A stretch of DNA of 5,334 bases from contig JAALLB010000138.1 of the NCBI GenBank assembly GCA_011087745.1, positions 1 through 5,334 of the forward strand. The letters run 5' to 3'. This stretch comes from Hyphomicrobiales bacterium (lineage in GTDB: Bacteria; Pseudomonadota; Alphaproteobacteria; Rhizobiales; Rhizobiaceae). The notes beneath the pieces are model-generated. The model was given only the letters and a program-made list of their open reading frames with translations, did no database searches and had not been told where the DNA came from. This document shows, piece after piece, positions 1 to 5,334 of the stretch (position 1 is the first letter of the stretch; the number at the start of each line of letters is the position of its first letter). Both the position numbers and the translations under genes were made by a program.

Positions 1-73
1 AAACCCCTTAACCGCACTTTCTCATTCAACGTTCGGTAACTTGGCAATACCCTTTGAACATTTGGTGACTTTT

Positions 74-100
74 TTGTTCACAGGCATTTTAACTTAATAT
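74..100 (+). promoter_or_regulatory. Possible bacA promoter
   Basis: TTGTTC at 74-79 resembles a -35 box and TAATAT at 95-100 resembles a -10 box, but the spacer is only 15 bases; using AATATG at 96-101 gives 16. Either choice would start transcription about 50 bases before the bacA start codon. This is motif matching by eye in an AT-rich stretch, so it is weak. Confidence 0.3.
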
Positions 101-151
101 GTCTTGCCCATGAGACGTTCCCGCATTAGGTATCGACAAATCGTTTTTTGC

Positions 152-155
152 GGAG
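152..155 (+). promoter_or_regulatory. Ribosome binding site of bacA
   Basis: GGAG lies 6 bases before the ATG at 162. It fixes this ATG as the start; the protein then begins MFHSFFP, which matches how I recall BacA proteins of the Rhizobiales beginning. Confidence 0.75.
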
Positions 156-161
156 ACAGGC

Positions 162-1412
162 ATGTTCCATTCATTCTTTCCAAATCCAAGAGTGTTTTTC
201 CCATCATTCTTGATATGGAGCGCTTTTTGTATGGCTCTATGGCATGGGCTCGGCGCAAGTGGCTGGGGAGCATATATTGGTTTGCCACCAGAGGAAGGTG
301 CAGGACAAGTCGCAACCCTGCGGTTCTTTTGGACCAATGATATCATCTGGTACTATATCTACTACATAATTTGCGCAGCACTATTCACCGCCTTCTGGTT
401 TAAAATGTCACCTCACAGGTGGCAGTGGTGGTCAATCGTAGGATCTGCATTTATCATTTTCAGTGTTGGTTATTCAGTTCAGGTAAGTGTTGCACTGAAT
501 AATTGGCGCGGGCCCTTCTTTGACATGATAAATCGGGCAATCAATGAAAAGGATTTGCCAGCTTCTGAACTTTACTGGGGTCTATTGGACTTTGCATTGA
601 TTGCATTTGTATTTGTTGCGGTCATTGTAATGGTGCGGTTTTTCACAAGCCATTACCTGTTTCGCTGGCGCAAGGCGATGACAGAATTTTACCAGGAAAA
701 CTGGGGGCGTCTTCGCCACATTGAAGGGGCTTCTCAACGTGTTCAGGAAGATACACAACGTTTTGCCAAAACCATTGAGGATTTGGCAACAAGTGCGATA
801 GATGCGGTTCTGACACTTATAGCCTTTATGCCTATCCTTATCAGATTGGGTGAAAACGTAACCGAACTCCCAATAATTGGCGCGGTACCTTATCCATTGG
901 TTGTTGCAGCAATTGGTTGGTCTATTTTCGGTACGGTTCTATTGGTTGTGGCAGGTATTAAATTACCTGGCCTTTACTTCAACAATCAGCGCGTTGAAGC
1001 TGCCTACAGAAAAGAGCTCGTTTATGGTGAGGATGATGTCGATCGCGCCCAACCACCAACGCTTTGGCAATTGTTTGATAATGTTCGAAAAAACTATTTC
1101 CGTCTTTATTTCCACTATATGTATTTCAACGTTGCGCGGTATTTATATCTGCAGGCCGACAATATCTTTACGATTTTGATTCTAATTCCAAGTTTTGCCG
1201 CAGGCGCTTTGACGTTGGGTCTTTTCCAACAGATTGCGTCCGCATTTGGTCAGGTTTCCAATTCATTCCAATATCTGGTCAATTCATGGAGCACAATTGT
1301 TGAATTGCTCTCTATTCATAAACGATTGAAAGCGTTTGAGGCTGTTCTTACAGGTGATGAACTTCCGGTTGAAGATCAGGAATATTTGAAAAGCATTGAA
1401 CCTTCTGAATAA
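162..1412 (+). CDS. bacA: SbmA/BacA family peptide transporter
   Basis: Inner-membrane protein of the SbmA/BacA family, which imports peptides (proline-rich antimicrobial peptides, microcins, bleomycin, and NCR peptides in rhizobia) using the proton gradient. It is unrelated to the undecaprenyl-diphosphatase also called BacA. The 416 residues fit the family (about 406 in E. coli SbmA, about 420 in Sinorhizobium BacA). The clearest signature is EGASQRVQEDTQRFAKTIED at 188-207, with HYLFRWRKAMTEFY (164-177) before it and LPGLYFNNQRVEAAYRKELV (268-287) after it. Hydrophobic segments are seen near 12-30, 62-80, 90-110, 140-162, 212-230, 243-266 and 335-355. There is no ABC ATPase domain, so this is the stand-alone form and not the BclA-like fusion. 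In rhizobia and Brucella BacA affects chronic host infection and lipid A very-long-chain fatty acids, but many free-living relatives also have it, so a host-associated life cannot be inferred. The gene ends 3 bases from the convergent zinc-finger gene. Family assignment is firm; substrate is unknown. Confidence 0.95.
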   Translation: MFHSFFPNPRVFFPSFLIWSAFCMALWHGLGASGWGAYIGLPPEEGAGQVATLRFFWTNDIIWYYIYYIICAALFTAFWFKMSPHRWQWWSIVGSAFIIFSVGYSVQVSVALNNWRGPFFDMINRAINEKDLPASELYWGLLDFALIAFVFVAVIVMVRFFTSHYLFRWRKAMTEFYQENWGRLRHIEGASQRVQEDTQRFAKTIEDLATSAIDAVLTLIAFMPILIRLGENVTELPIIGAVPYPLVVAAIGWSIFGTVLLVVAGIKLPGLYFNNQRVEAAYRKELVYGEDDVDRAQPPTLWQLFDNVRKNYFRLYFHYMYFNVARYLYLQADNIFTILILIPSFAAGALTLGLFQQIASAFGQVSNSFQYLVNSWSTIVELLSIHKRLKAFEAVLTGDELPVEDQEYLKSIEPSE

Positions 1413-1419
1413 AATTCAG
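1405..1419. repeat. Short palindrome over two convergent stop codons
   Basis: CTGAAT (1405-1410) and ATTCAG (1414-1419) form a 6-base-pair stem with a 3-base loop. It contains both the bacA stop (1410-1412) and the stop of the opposing zinc-finger gene (1416-1418). The stem is AT-rich and neither side is followed by a T tract, so it does not look like an effective intrinsic terminator; it may be chance. Confidence 0.3.
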
Positions 1420-1744
1420 GCACACTTAACACACCGCTCTGCCATTGGATCAATGGCAAGGCGGGCGTCTGGAATTTCATCGCCGCAATCAGCGCAATAG
1501 CCATATTCATCATCCACAAGCCTGCGGTTTGCCATGTCAATACGGGTTAAATCCAGATTACGAGTGCGTTTTTGTGCTTCTGCCATGGCTTGCTGTTGCA
1601 TTGCATCCATGCGCGATAATCGTCCAACAGCTTGCTGGTCAAGTTAACAACATCTCTGGCTTCTTTTGAAAGCTGAGATAGCGCTTCCAACTCATTTCTT
1701 TTTTCTGCCAATCGGGCTCTGGCTTTTTCGATATTAATAGACAT
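1416..1744 (-). pseudogene. TraR/DksA-type C4 zinc-finger protein, frameshifted
   Basis: Members of this family resemble DksA, which binds in the RNA polymerase secondary channel; the targets of this short branch are not established. The N-terminal part (1744 to 1646, 33 codons) begins MSINIEKARARLAEKRNEL, a helical coiled-coil arm. The C-terminal part (from 1643 down) reads LDQQAVGRLSRMDAMQQQ and then a zinc finger. Between them one base is missing next to 1645/1646: the minus strand reads GTT GTT AA CTT GAC, and one base before AA (GAA) restores VVELDQQ, the motif I recall at this site. The restored protein has 109 residues, with the four zinc cysteines at 84, 87, 105 and 108 (CADC and CVKC). 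As written, translation from 1744 leaves the frame at the coiled-coil tip and runs out of frame to 1547. A 64-residue fragment with an intact zinc finger could start at the ATG at 1608-1610. No Shine-Dalgarno is visible before 1744. True pseudogene or sequencing error cannot be separated here. Confidence 0.85.
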
Positions 1745-1770
1745 ATGTTAGTGTAACGCGAGAATGCAAA

Positions 1771-1777
1771 AAGGGGA
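1771..1777 (+). promoter_or_regulatory. Ribosome binding site of the NnrU-family gene
   Basis: AAGGGGA lies 6 bases before the ATG at 1784 and supports that start over the in-frame ATGs at codons 3 and 4. The divergent gap to the zinc-finger gene is only 39 bases (1745-1783), so any promoter for this gene must overlap the start of that gene; I could not identify convincing boxes. Confidence 0.7.
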
Positions 1778-1783
1778 ATTGCT

Positions 1784-2359
1784 ATGGGAATGATGGTTTT
1801 TGGGCTGGTGTTATTCATTGGAATTCATTTGGTTAGAATTGTAACGCCCGGGTTAAGAAATTCAGGCATTGAAAAGCTGGGCGATAACGGCTGGAAAATT
1901 CTTTACACCGTTGTTTCTATTGCCGGTGTTTGTCTGATGGGCAGAGGGTATGGTGCCTATCGAGCAGAAGGTTCTCCAATTATCTATGATGCACCTTACT
2001 GGATGGCACATCTCAGTATTTTATTGATGGCTTTCGCCTTTGTTTTTGTTGTTGCCGGTAATCTGCCAGTAACAGGCCACATCAAGGCAAAGCTAAAACA
2101 CCCAATGCTCATTGGTATTAAAACCTGGGCTGTTGCACATCTGCTGATCAATGGCGATTTGGCAAGCATTATACTGTTTGGGTCCTTGTTGGCTTGGGCA
2201 ATAATCTCCGTGATTGCGATCAAGAAACGGGGTGGAACACCGCCTGTTGCGACATCTGCAAAACCTGATCTAATTGCAACCGTAGTTGGTATCGTCTTGT
2301 GGCTTGTTTTTGCCATGTGGCTTCACACTTGGTTGATAGGTGTTCCAGCGATTGCATAA
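1784..2359 (+). CDS. NnrU family integral membrane protein
   Basis: A 191-residue polytopic membrane protein of the NnrU family. NnrU was named in Rhodobacter for a role in nitrite/nitric oxide respiration, and plant Z-ISO, a heme-dependent 15-cis-zeta-carotene isomerase, belongs to the same superfamily. Signature stretches are KHPMLIGIKTWAVAHLLINGD (105-125, key residues H106, K113, W115, H119, N123, G124), LASIILFGSLLAWA (126-139) and LHTWLIGV at 180-187. Histidines 15, 106, 119 and 181 are candidates for heme or metal binding by analogy with Z-ISO; this is inference. Hydrophobic segments lie near 2-18, 38-56, 74-92, 110-122, 126-146 and 163-185. The length is usual for the family. It is complete and stands apart from any denitrification gene in this window, so a role in nitric oxide metabolism is not supported by context. 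It is followed after 56 bases by the TPR gene on the same strand and may be cotranscribed with it. Confidence 0.9.
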   Translation: MGMMVFGLVLFIGIHLVRIVTPGLRNSGIEKLGDNGWKILYTVVSIAGVCLMGRGYGAYRAEGSPIIYDAPYWMAHLSILLMAFAFVFVVAGNLPVTGHIKAKLKHPMLIGIKTWAVAHLLINGDLASIILFGSLLAWAIISVIAIKKRGGTPPVATSAKPDLIATVVGIVLWLVFAMWLHTWLIGVPAIA

Positions 2360-2415
2360 CGGCGAACTAGTCGCTAAAAGGGCTTTAAGTATTACCTTAA
2401 TTCGGATTGTAAAGA

Positions 2416-3099
2416 ATGTCAGACGACAGTTTTATGCGCGAAGTCGAAGATGAACTTCGCAGCGACAAAGTAAGTAATTTTTGGAACAAATATAAATATT
2501 TCGTCATTGGCGGCGCGATAGCGATTGTCGTTGGTACCGCAGGCTATCGTTTTTGGGAATCTTACTCTGAAAAGATAGCGGGTGCCTCTGGTGATCAGTT
2601 CTTGAGTGCAATTGAACTTTCCAATGAAGGAAAGCACGATGAAGCAATTGCTCAGCTGGAAATTTTGGGCAAAGAGGGTGTTGGACAATATCCCGCACTT
2701 GCCAAACTCAGATTAGCTTCTGAATATGCCAAAAAGGACGAACCGCAAAAGGCACTCGAAGCTTTCGATGCTATTGCTAACGATACAAGCTTTGATGAAT
2801 CAATGCGCAATGTTGCCCGTCTTCGCGCGGGATTATTGTTGGTCGACAATGGTACCTATGATGAGGTTTCGGATCGTTTGCAATCCATGTCAGAAACCGG
2901 AAATGCTTTCCGCCATTCCGCACGTGAGGGTCTAGGACTTTCTGCCTGGAAAGCAAAAAAATACGATGACGCGCTAGTTTGGTTTCAGGCGATTGCAGAT
3001 GATCAGGGGTCACCCAATGGTGTCCGTGCCCGTGCTGGCGTAATGCTGCAATTGCTTGCAGGCAAAGGGTTCTCTCAAGCTGAGTCAGAAGCCGGTTAA
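2416..3099 (+). CDS. YfgM-like membrane-anchored TPR protein
   Basis: A 227-residue protein with a short cytoplasmic N-terminus (1-27, starting MSDDSFMREVEDELRSDK), one membrane segment at about 28-46 (YFVIGGAIAIVVGTAGYRF) and a helical periplasmic domain (50-227) with TPR-like repeats, for example HDEAIAQLEILGK (74-86), PQKALEAFDAI (110-120) and KKYDDALVWFQAI (181-193). This is the layout of E. coli YfgM, a SecYEG-associated protein with a proposed periplasmic chaperone role, and of the alphaproteobacterial TPR-like (DUF2133) family. Position supports the link: in E. coli the order is yfgM-bamB-der, and here der follows 37 bases downstream with no bamB between. The start is chosen because the MSDDSF beginning is, from memory, typical of this family, although the upstream Shine-Dalgarno (AAAGA next to the ATG) is poor. 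The precise function in this organism is unproven. Confidence 0.85.
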   Translation: MSDDSFMREVEDELRSDKVSNFWNKYKYFVIGGAIAIVVGTAGYRFWESYSEKIAGASGDQFLSAIELSNEGKHDEAIAQLEILGKEGVGQYPALAKLRLASEYAKKDEPQKALEAFDAIANDTSFDESMRNVARLRAGLLLVDNGTYDEVSDRLQSMSETGNAFRHSAREGLGLSAWKAKKYDDALVWFQAIADDQGSPNGVRARAGVMLQLLAGKGFSQAESEAG

Positions 3100-3124
3100 T
3101 TCTAGTGTCGGCATTGTTCCGGCT

Positions 3125-3128
3125 GAGG
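3125..3128 (+). promoter_or_regulatory. Ribosome binding site of der
   Basis: GAGG lies 8 bases before the ATG at 3137 in the 37-base gap after the TPR gene. The short gap has no visible terminator, which fits cotranscription of the two genes. Confidence 0.65.
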
Positions 3129-3136
3129 CATAATAC

Positions 3137-4504
3137 ATGAGTTTTACAGTTGCCATTATTGGTCGCCCAAATGTGGGCAAGTCAACCCTTTTCAACCGTC
3201 TGGTTGGAAAGGGTTTGGCGCTGGTCGATGATACGCCAGGGGTAACTCGGGATCGCCGTTTTGCTGAAGCATCCATTGCAGCTTTAGAATTTAATGTAAT
3301 TGATACAGCAGGTTTGGAACAGGCACATGAAGACAGTCTTGAAGGAAGAATGTGGGAACAAACCAGCGCAGCTATTAATGAAGCTGATGTGTGTCTTTTC
3401 CTGATTGATTCCCGTTCAGGCATTATTCCTGACGATAGAACCTTTGCGCAAATTCTTCGTAAAGCAGAAAAGTCGGTTATCCTGGTTGCCAACAAAATGG
3501 AAGGTAAACCGGGAGAAAGCGGTTATTATGATGCGTTTTCTTTGGGGTTTGGAGATCCCGTTCCAATTTCTGCTGAACATGGTCAAGGCATGGCGGATTT
3601 GCATGACGCAATTGTTGATGCGGTCGGACAAGACGTTGCCTATCCGATTGAAGAAGAAAATGATGAAGACGAAGAAAATCGCGTCTTAAAAATTGCAATC
3701 GTTGGCCGTCCAAATGCCGGTAAATCCACGTTGATCAATCAGATGGTTGGCAATGAACGCATGCTAACTGGCCCGGAAGCGGGTATCACTCGTGATTCCA
3801 TTTCTGTTGATTGGGAATGGGAAGGGCGGACTATCAGGCTTTATGATACAGCAGGCATGCGCAAAAAAGCGCGTGTTCAAGAAAAGCTTGAGAAACTCTC
3901 GGTTTCTGATGGACTGCGTTCAATCCAGTATGCAGAAGTTGTCGTTGTGGTTCTGGATGTAACCATTCCATTTGAAAAGCAGGACGTGCAGATTATTGAT
4001 CTGATAATCCGCGAGGGTCGCGCACCGGTTGTTGCGCTTAATAAGTGGGACTTGGTTGAAGACCGACAGGAAACCCTGAAAGAACTTCTGTTGCAATCGC
4101 AAGAAGCAATCTCCCAAGTCAAAGGATTAAAGGTTGTTCCAATATCCGGAGAAACCGGCGAGGGATTGGATAAGCTTATGGAAGCAATCCAGGAAGTTGA
4201 TGAAGCCTGGAACCGCCGTATCCCAACTTCTCCGCTAAACCGTTGGTTGGAAGGCGTTCAATATCACCATCCACCGCCAGCTGTTTCCGGACGTCGCATC
4301 AAGCTTAAATATGTAACACAGGCAAAGAGCCGCCCACCAACATTTATGGTATCCAGCTCACGTGCTGATGCACTTCCAGACTCTTATGTGAAATACCTGA
4401 TCAACTCCATTCGCAGGGAGTTCAAACTGGATGCTGTGCCTATCAGATTGTTTGTTCGTAAGGGCGAAAACCCATATGCCAACAAGAAAAAGCGCAATAA
4501 TTAG
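3137..4504 (+). CDS. der: Ribosome biogenesis GTPase Der (EngA)
   Basis: Essential double GTPase that binds the 50S subunit and is required for its late assembly. The 455 residues hold two GTPase domains and a C-terminal KH-like domain. Domain 1 has the P-loop GRPNVGKST (9-17), G3 DTAGL (56-60), a G4 written NKME (119-122) in place of NKxD, and G5 SAE (145-147). A very acidic linker (172-181, EEENDEDEEN) joins it to domain 2, with P-loop GRPNAGKST (190-198), G3 DTAGM (237-241), canonical NKWD (302-305) and SGETGEG at 337-343. The KH-like domain spans about 365-442, followed by the conserved GENPYANK (443-450) and a basic tail. NKxE in domain 1 is, as I recall, common in alphaproteobacterial Der proteins, so I do not read it as damage. 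The gene follows the YfgM-like gene and stops one base short of the convergent tetR-type gene. No frame problem is visible. Confidence 0.98.
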   Translation: MSFTVAIIGRPNVGKSTLFNRLVGKGLALVDDTPGVTRDRRFAEASIAALEFNVIDTAGLEQAHEDSLEGRMWEQTSAAINEADVCLFLIDSRSGIIPDDRTFAQILRKAEKSVILVANKMEGKPGESGYYDAFSLGFGDPVPISAEHGQGMADLHDAIVDAVGQDVAYPIEEENDEDEENRVLKIAIVGRPNAGKSTLINQMVGNERMLTGPEAGITRDSISVDWEWEGRTIRLYDTAGMRKKARVQEKLEKLSVSDGLRSIQYAEVVVVVLDVTIPFEKQDVQIIDLIIREGRAPVVALNKWDLVEDRQETLKELLLQSQEAISQVKGLKVVPISGETGEGLDKLMEAIQEVDEAWNRRIPTSPLNRWLEGVQYHHPPPAVSGRRIKLKYVTQAKSRPPTFMVSSSRADALPDSYVKYLINSIRREFKLDAVPIRLFVRKGENPYANKKKRNN

Positions 4505-4505
4505 G

Positions 4506-5100
4506 TTACTTTATCTGTGCGGTTAATAACAGCATAAGGGAAGCAATACTGCGCTTGAGAGTTTCCACCGAAGCTTGTGACCTCGATAAAATTCGCAAGC
4601 CAACATATTGCGTCAGTAAAAGGTCCGCCAACTGGCTAATTTTCTCATCTGAAATTTTTGAGTGCTGCCCGGATTGCTTTAATGCAACCTCAAAAGCTGA
4701 TTTCATTTTGGCCAGCAATTCGTGGACAGTCTCGGCAATTTCTTCATCTTCATGGGCTGGACCAGCTGCCGCAGAGCATAACAGGCATCCGCGATGATCA
4801 TTGTCTTTTACCGCTGTTAGGATGGAAGCAAACAGTTTATCAATACGCTGAAGGCCATCTTCGATTTCTGGGTCGCTTAATAAGTCGGCAGCTTTTTCCA
4901 CAGCCGCTTCATCATAGCGATGCAGGATTTTGATGAAGAGAGACTTCTTGTCTTTAATAGGCTTTGTACAAACTGCCTCGGGTAATGCCCATGCCCTCGA
5001 GCAATTCTGGTAACGAGGCACCTTCATACCCATGTTCCCAAAAAACATCCATGGCACCATCAAGGGCAGTTTCTTCATTAAATTCACGGGGGCGAGCCAA
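4506..5100 (-). pseudogene. TetR/AcrR family regulator, frameshifted
   Basis: A transcription factor of the TetR/AcrR type with an N-terminal DNA-binding domain and a C-terminal ligand domain. From a TTG at 5098-5100 the N-terminus reads MARPREFNEETALDGAMDVF, followed by SLPELLEGMGITRGSLYKAY, a classic TetR helix-turn-helix ending in the usual GSLYKAF-type motif. That frame stops at TAA (4954-4956). The rest, KDKKSLFIKILHRYDEAAVE onward, is in another frame. On the minus strand the junction reads GCC TAT T AAA GAC; removing one T near 4956/4957 gives SLYKAYKDKKSLF, which matches the expected family spacing. The restored protein has 197 residues, a normal TetR length. The C-terminal half includes RGCLLCSAAAGPAHEDEEIA, common in this subfamily near the ligand pocket. 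As written, only the 48-residue DNA-binding part would be made, without the dimerisation domain. The ligand is unknown. The control region to its right suggests autoregulation. Decay and sequencing error are both possible. Confidence 0.88.
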
Positions 5101-5106
5101 GAGCAT

Positions 5107-5111
5107 TCTCC
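5107..5111 (-). promoter_or_regulatory. Ribosome binding site that selects a TTG start for the tetR-type gene
   Basis: On the minus strand GGAGA occupies 5111-5107. It directly abuts an in-frame ATG (5106-5104), too close for use, but lies 6 bases before the TTG at 5100-5098. Starting at TTG also gives MARPREF, a usual TetR beginning, whereas ATG would give MLLARPREF. Confidence 0.6.
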
Positions 5112-5127
5112 AATAACTTTTGCTCTC

Positions 5128-5157
5128 AATATATATTAGGAACCAATCAGTCAACAA
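5128..5157 (-). promoter_or_regulatory. Likely promoter of the tetR-type gene
   Basis: On the minus strand TATATT (5133-5128) is a good -10 box. TTGTTG (5157-5152) lies 18 bases upstream, and an overlapping TTGACT (5154-5149) lies 15 bases upstream, or 17 from the alternative -10 TATTGA (5131-5126). The left arm of the inverted repeat (5135-5151) fills the space between the boxes, the position expected for an autorepressor site. Boxes were found by eye. Confidence 0.5.
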
Positions 5158-5205
5158 TTCACATTCTCGTGTATGATTTGTGTTTTCTACTGGTTGGTTC
5201 CTAAT
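5135..5205. repeat. 17-base inverted repeat, candidate paired TetR operators
   Basis: The left arm at 5135-5151, read on the minus strand, is ACTGATTGGTTCCTAAT. The right arm at 5189-5205, on the plus strand, is ACTGGTTGGTTCCTAAT. They differ at one of 17 positions and their centres are 54 bases apart, with 37 bases between. The arms face outward in opposite directions, so each has the same orientation relative to a promoter leaving the region: the left one faces tetR and the right one faces whatever lies beyond the window. This is the usual arrangement when a TetR-type repressor controls itself and a divergent gene. That the repressor binds these arms is inference; the repeat itself is seen directly. 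Confidence 0.65.
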
Positions 5206-5207
5206 GC
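5178..5207 (+). promoter_or_regulatory. Possible divergent promoter facing right
   Basis: TTGTGT at 5178-5183 and TAATGC at 5202-5207 are 18 bases apart and enclose most of the right repeat arm. The -10 match is poor, so support comes mainly from the mirror-image placement of the repeat relative to the tetR promoter. A second candidate -35, TTGACG at 5320-5325, is cut by the window edge. Confidence 0.25.
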
Positions 5208-5334
5208 TATTCCTTTCACATCGGCAACGCCCCTTCGACATTAACGCCGCTGAATTAGAAATTTAAAATTGATCAAAAAGGAATATACTCCGAGTCCTTG
5301 AAAATCTGATTATTTGGGGTTGACGTTTCAGGCT
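5206..5334. other. Non-coding right edge, probable leader of an off-window gene
   Basis: No start codon with a ribosome binding site is seen on the plus strand to the end of the window. The ATG at 5204-5206 opens only 20 codons and lies inside the repeat arm. On the minus strand a frame runs from an ATG at 5239-5241 into the tetR N-terminus, but its first 45 codons cross the repeat and promoter and are not TetR-like. A weak nested stem (AAGG 5278-5281, ACTC 5287-5290, GAGT 5292-5295, CCTT 5296-5299) is present with no obvious role. Confidence 0.4.

Larger units (their letters stand above)
1..161. other. Non-coding leader upstream of bacA
   Basis: No gene can be supported here. The plus-strand frame open from base 1 closes at a TAA at 37-39, so at most the last dozen codons of an upstream gene could be present, and nothing in them is recognisable. 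On the minus strand a 21-codon frame (22-87) has no ribosome binding site. The stretch carries a possible promoter around 74-100 and the bacA ribosome binding site. A small inverted repeat, TGAACA at 55-60 and TGTTCA at 75-80, has a 14-base loop and no convincing terminator character. Confidence 0.5.

Noticed and set aside
55..80. TGAACA/TGTTCA inverted repeat as a terminator or operator
   Set aside because: Only six base pairs with a 14-base loop, and the T run lies inside the loop and not after the stem.
22..87. A 21-codon minus-strand frame in the bacA leader, starting MPVNKKVTKC
   Set aside because: No ribosome binding site, no family resemblance, and length within chance.
1416..1744. 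Programmed ribosomal frameshift in the TraR/DksA-type gene
   Set aside because: There is no slippery sequence or downstream structure at 1641-1650, and the simplest repair is one missing base in a conserved motif.
2381..2404. TTAAG/CTTAA stem in the gap before the TPR gene as a terminator
   Set aside because: Five AT-rich base pairs without a T tract; too weak to separate the NnrU-family and TPR genes into different transcripts.
4962..5129. The N-terminal part of the long minus-strand frame 4506-5129 as a real start for the regulator
   Set aside because: Residues before KDKKSLF in that frame are an out-of-frame reading of the true helix-turn-helix; the conserved N-terminus is in the other frame.
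5107..5241. A 45-codon minus-strand extension of the tetR N-terminus from the ATG at 5241
   Set aside because: It crosses the repeat arms and promoter boxes, is not TetR-like in sequence, and a well-spaced ribosome binding site supports the TTG at 5100.
1..5334. A novel defence, mobile or biosynthetic system
   Set aside because: Every coding stretch of convincing length belongs to a known family, and there are no integrase, transposase, toxin, array or repeat-rich elements to suggest one.

Overview
This window reads as an ordinary chromosomal segment of an alphaproteobacterium, most likely a lower-GC (by eye roughly mid-40s percent, not counted) member of the Rhizobiales/Hyphomicrobiales. 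The case rests on an SbmA/BacA-type peptide transporter, a short TraR/DksA zinc-finger protein of the VELDQ-type, an NnrU-family membrane protein, and a membrane-anchored YfgM-like TPR protein directly followed by der. No mobile element, CRISPR array, tRNA, rRNA or recognisable riboswitch was seen, and I do not see an undescribed system here.

Layout from left to right: bases 1-161 are a leader with a plausible promoter and a good ribosome binding site for bacA (162-1412, +). Converging on bacA with a 3-base gap is a TraR/DksA-type gene on the minus strand (1416-1744) that is split by a one-base deletion near 1645/1646. Divergent from it, across 39 bases, is the NnrU-family gene (1784-2359, +). 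It is followed by the TPR protein gene (2416-3099, +) and der (3137-4504, +), which look like one rightward run. Converging on der with a 1-base gap is a TetR/AcrR-type regulator on the minus strand (4506-5100), split by a one-base insertion near 4956/4957, right after its helix-turn-helix. Bases 5101-5334 hold its control region and no gene I can support.

Functionally these are mostly separate housekeeping units: peptide uptake (BacA), assembly of the large ribosomal subunit (Der), an envelope/translocon-associated TPR protein, and an NnrU/Z-ISO-type membrane protein. The two minus-strand genes are both putative regulators, and both carry single-base frameshifts while the four plus-strand genes are intact; this is either gene decay or sequence error. 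The most informative non-coding signal is a 17-base inverted repeat with one mismatch (5135-5151 and 5189-5205). Its left copy sits inside the likely tetR promoter, which suggests a pair of operators controlling tetR and a divergent gene beyond the right edge.
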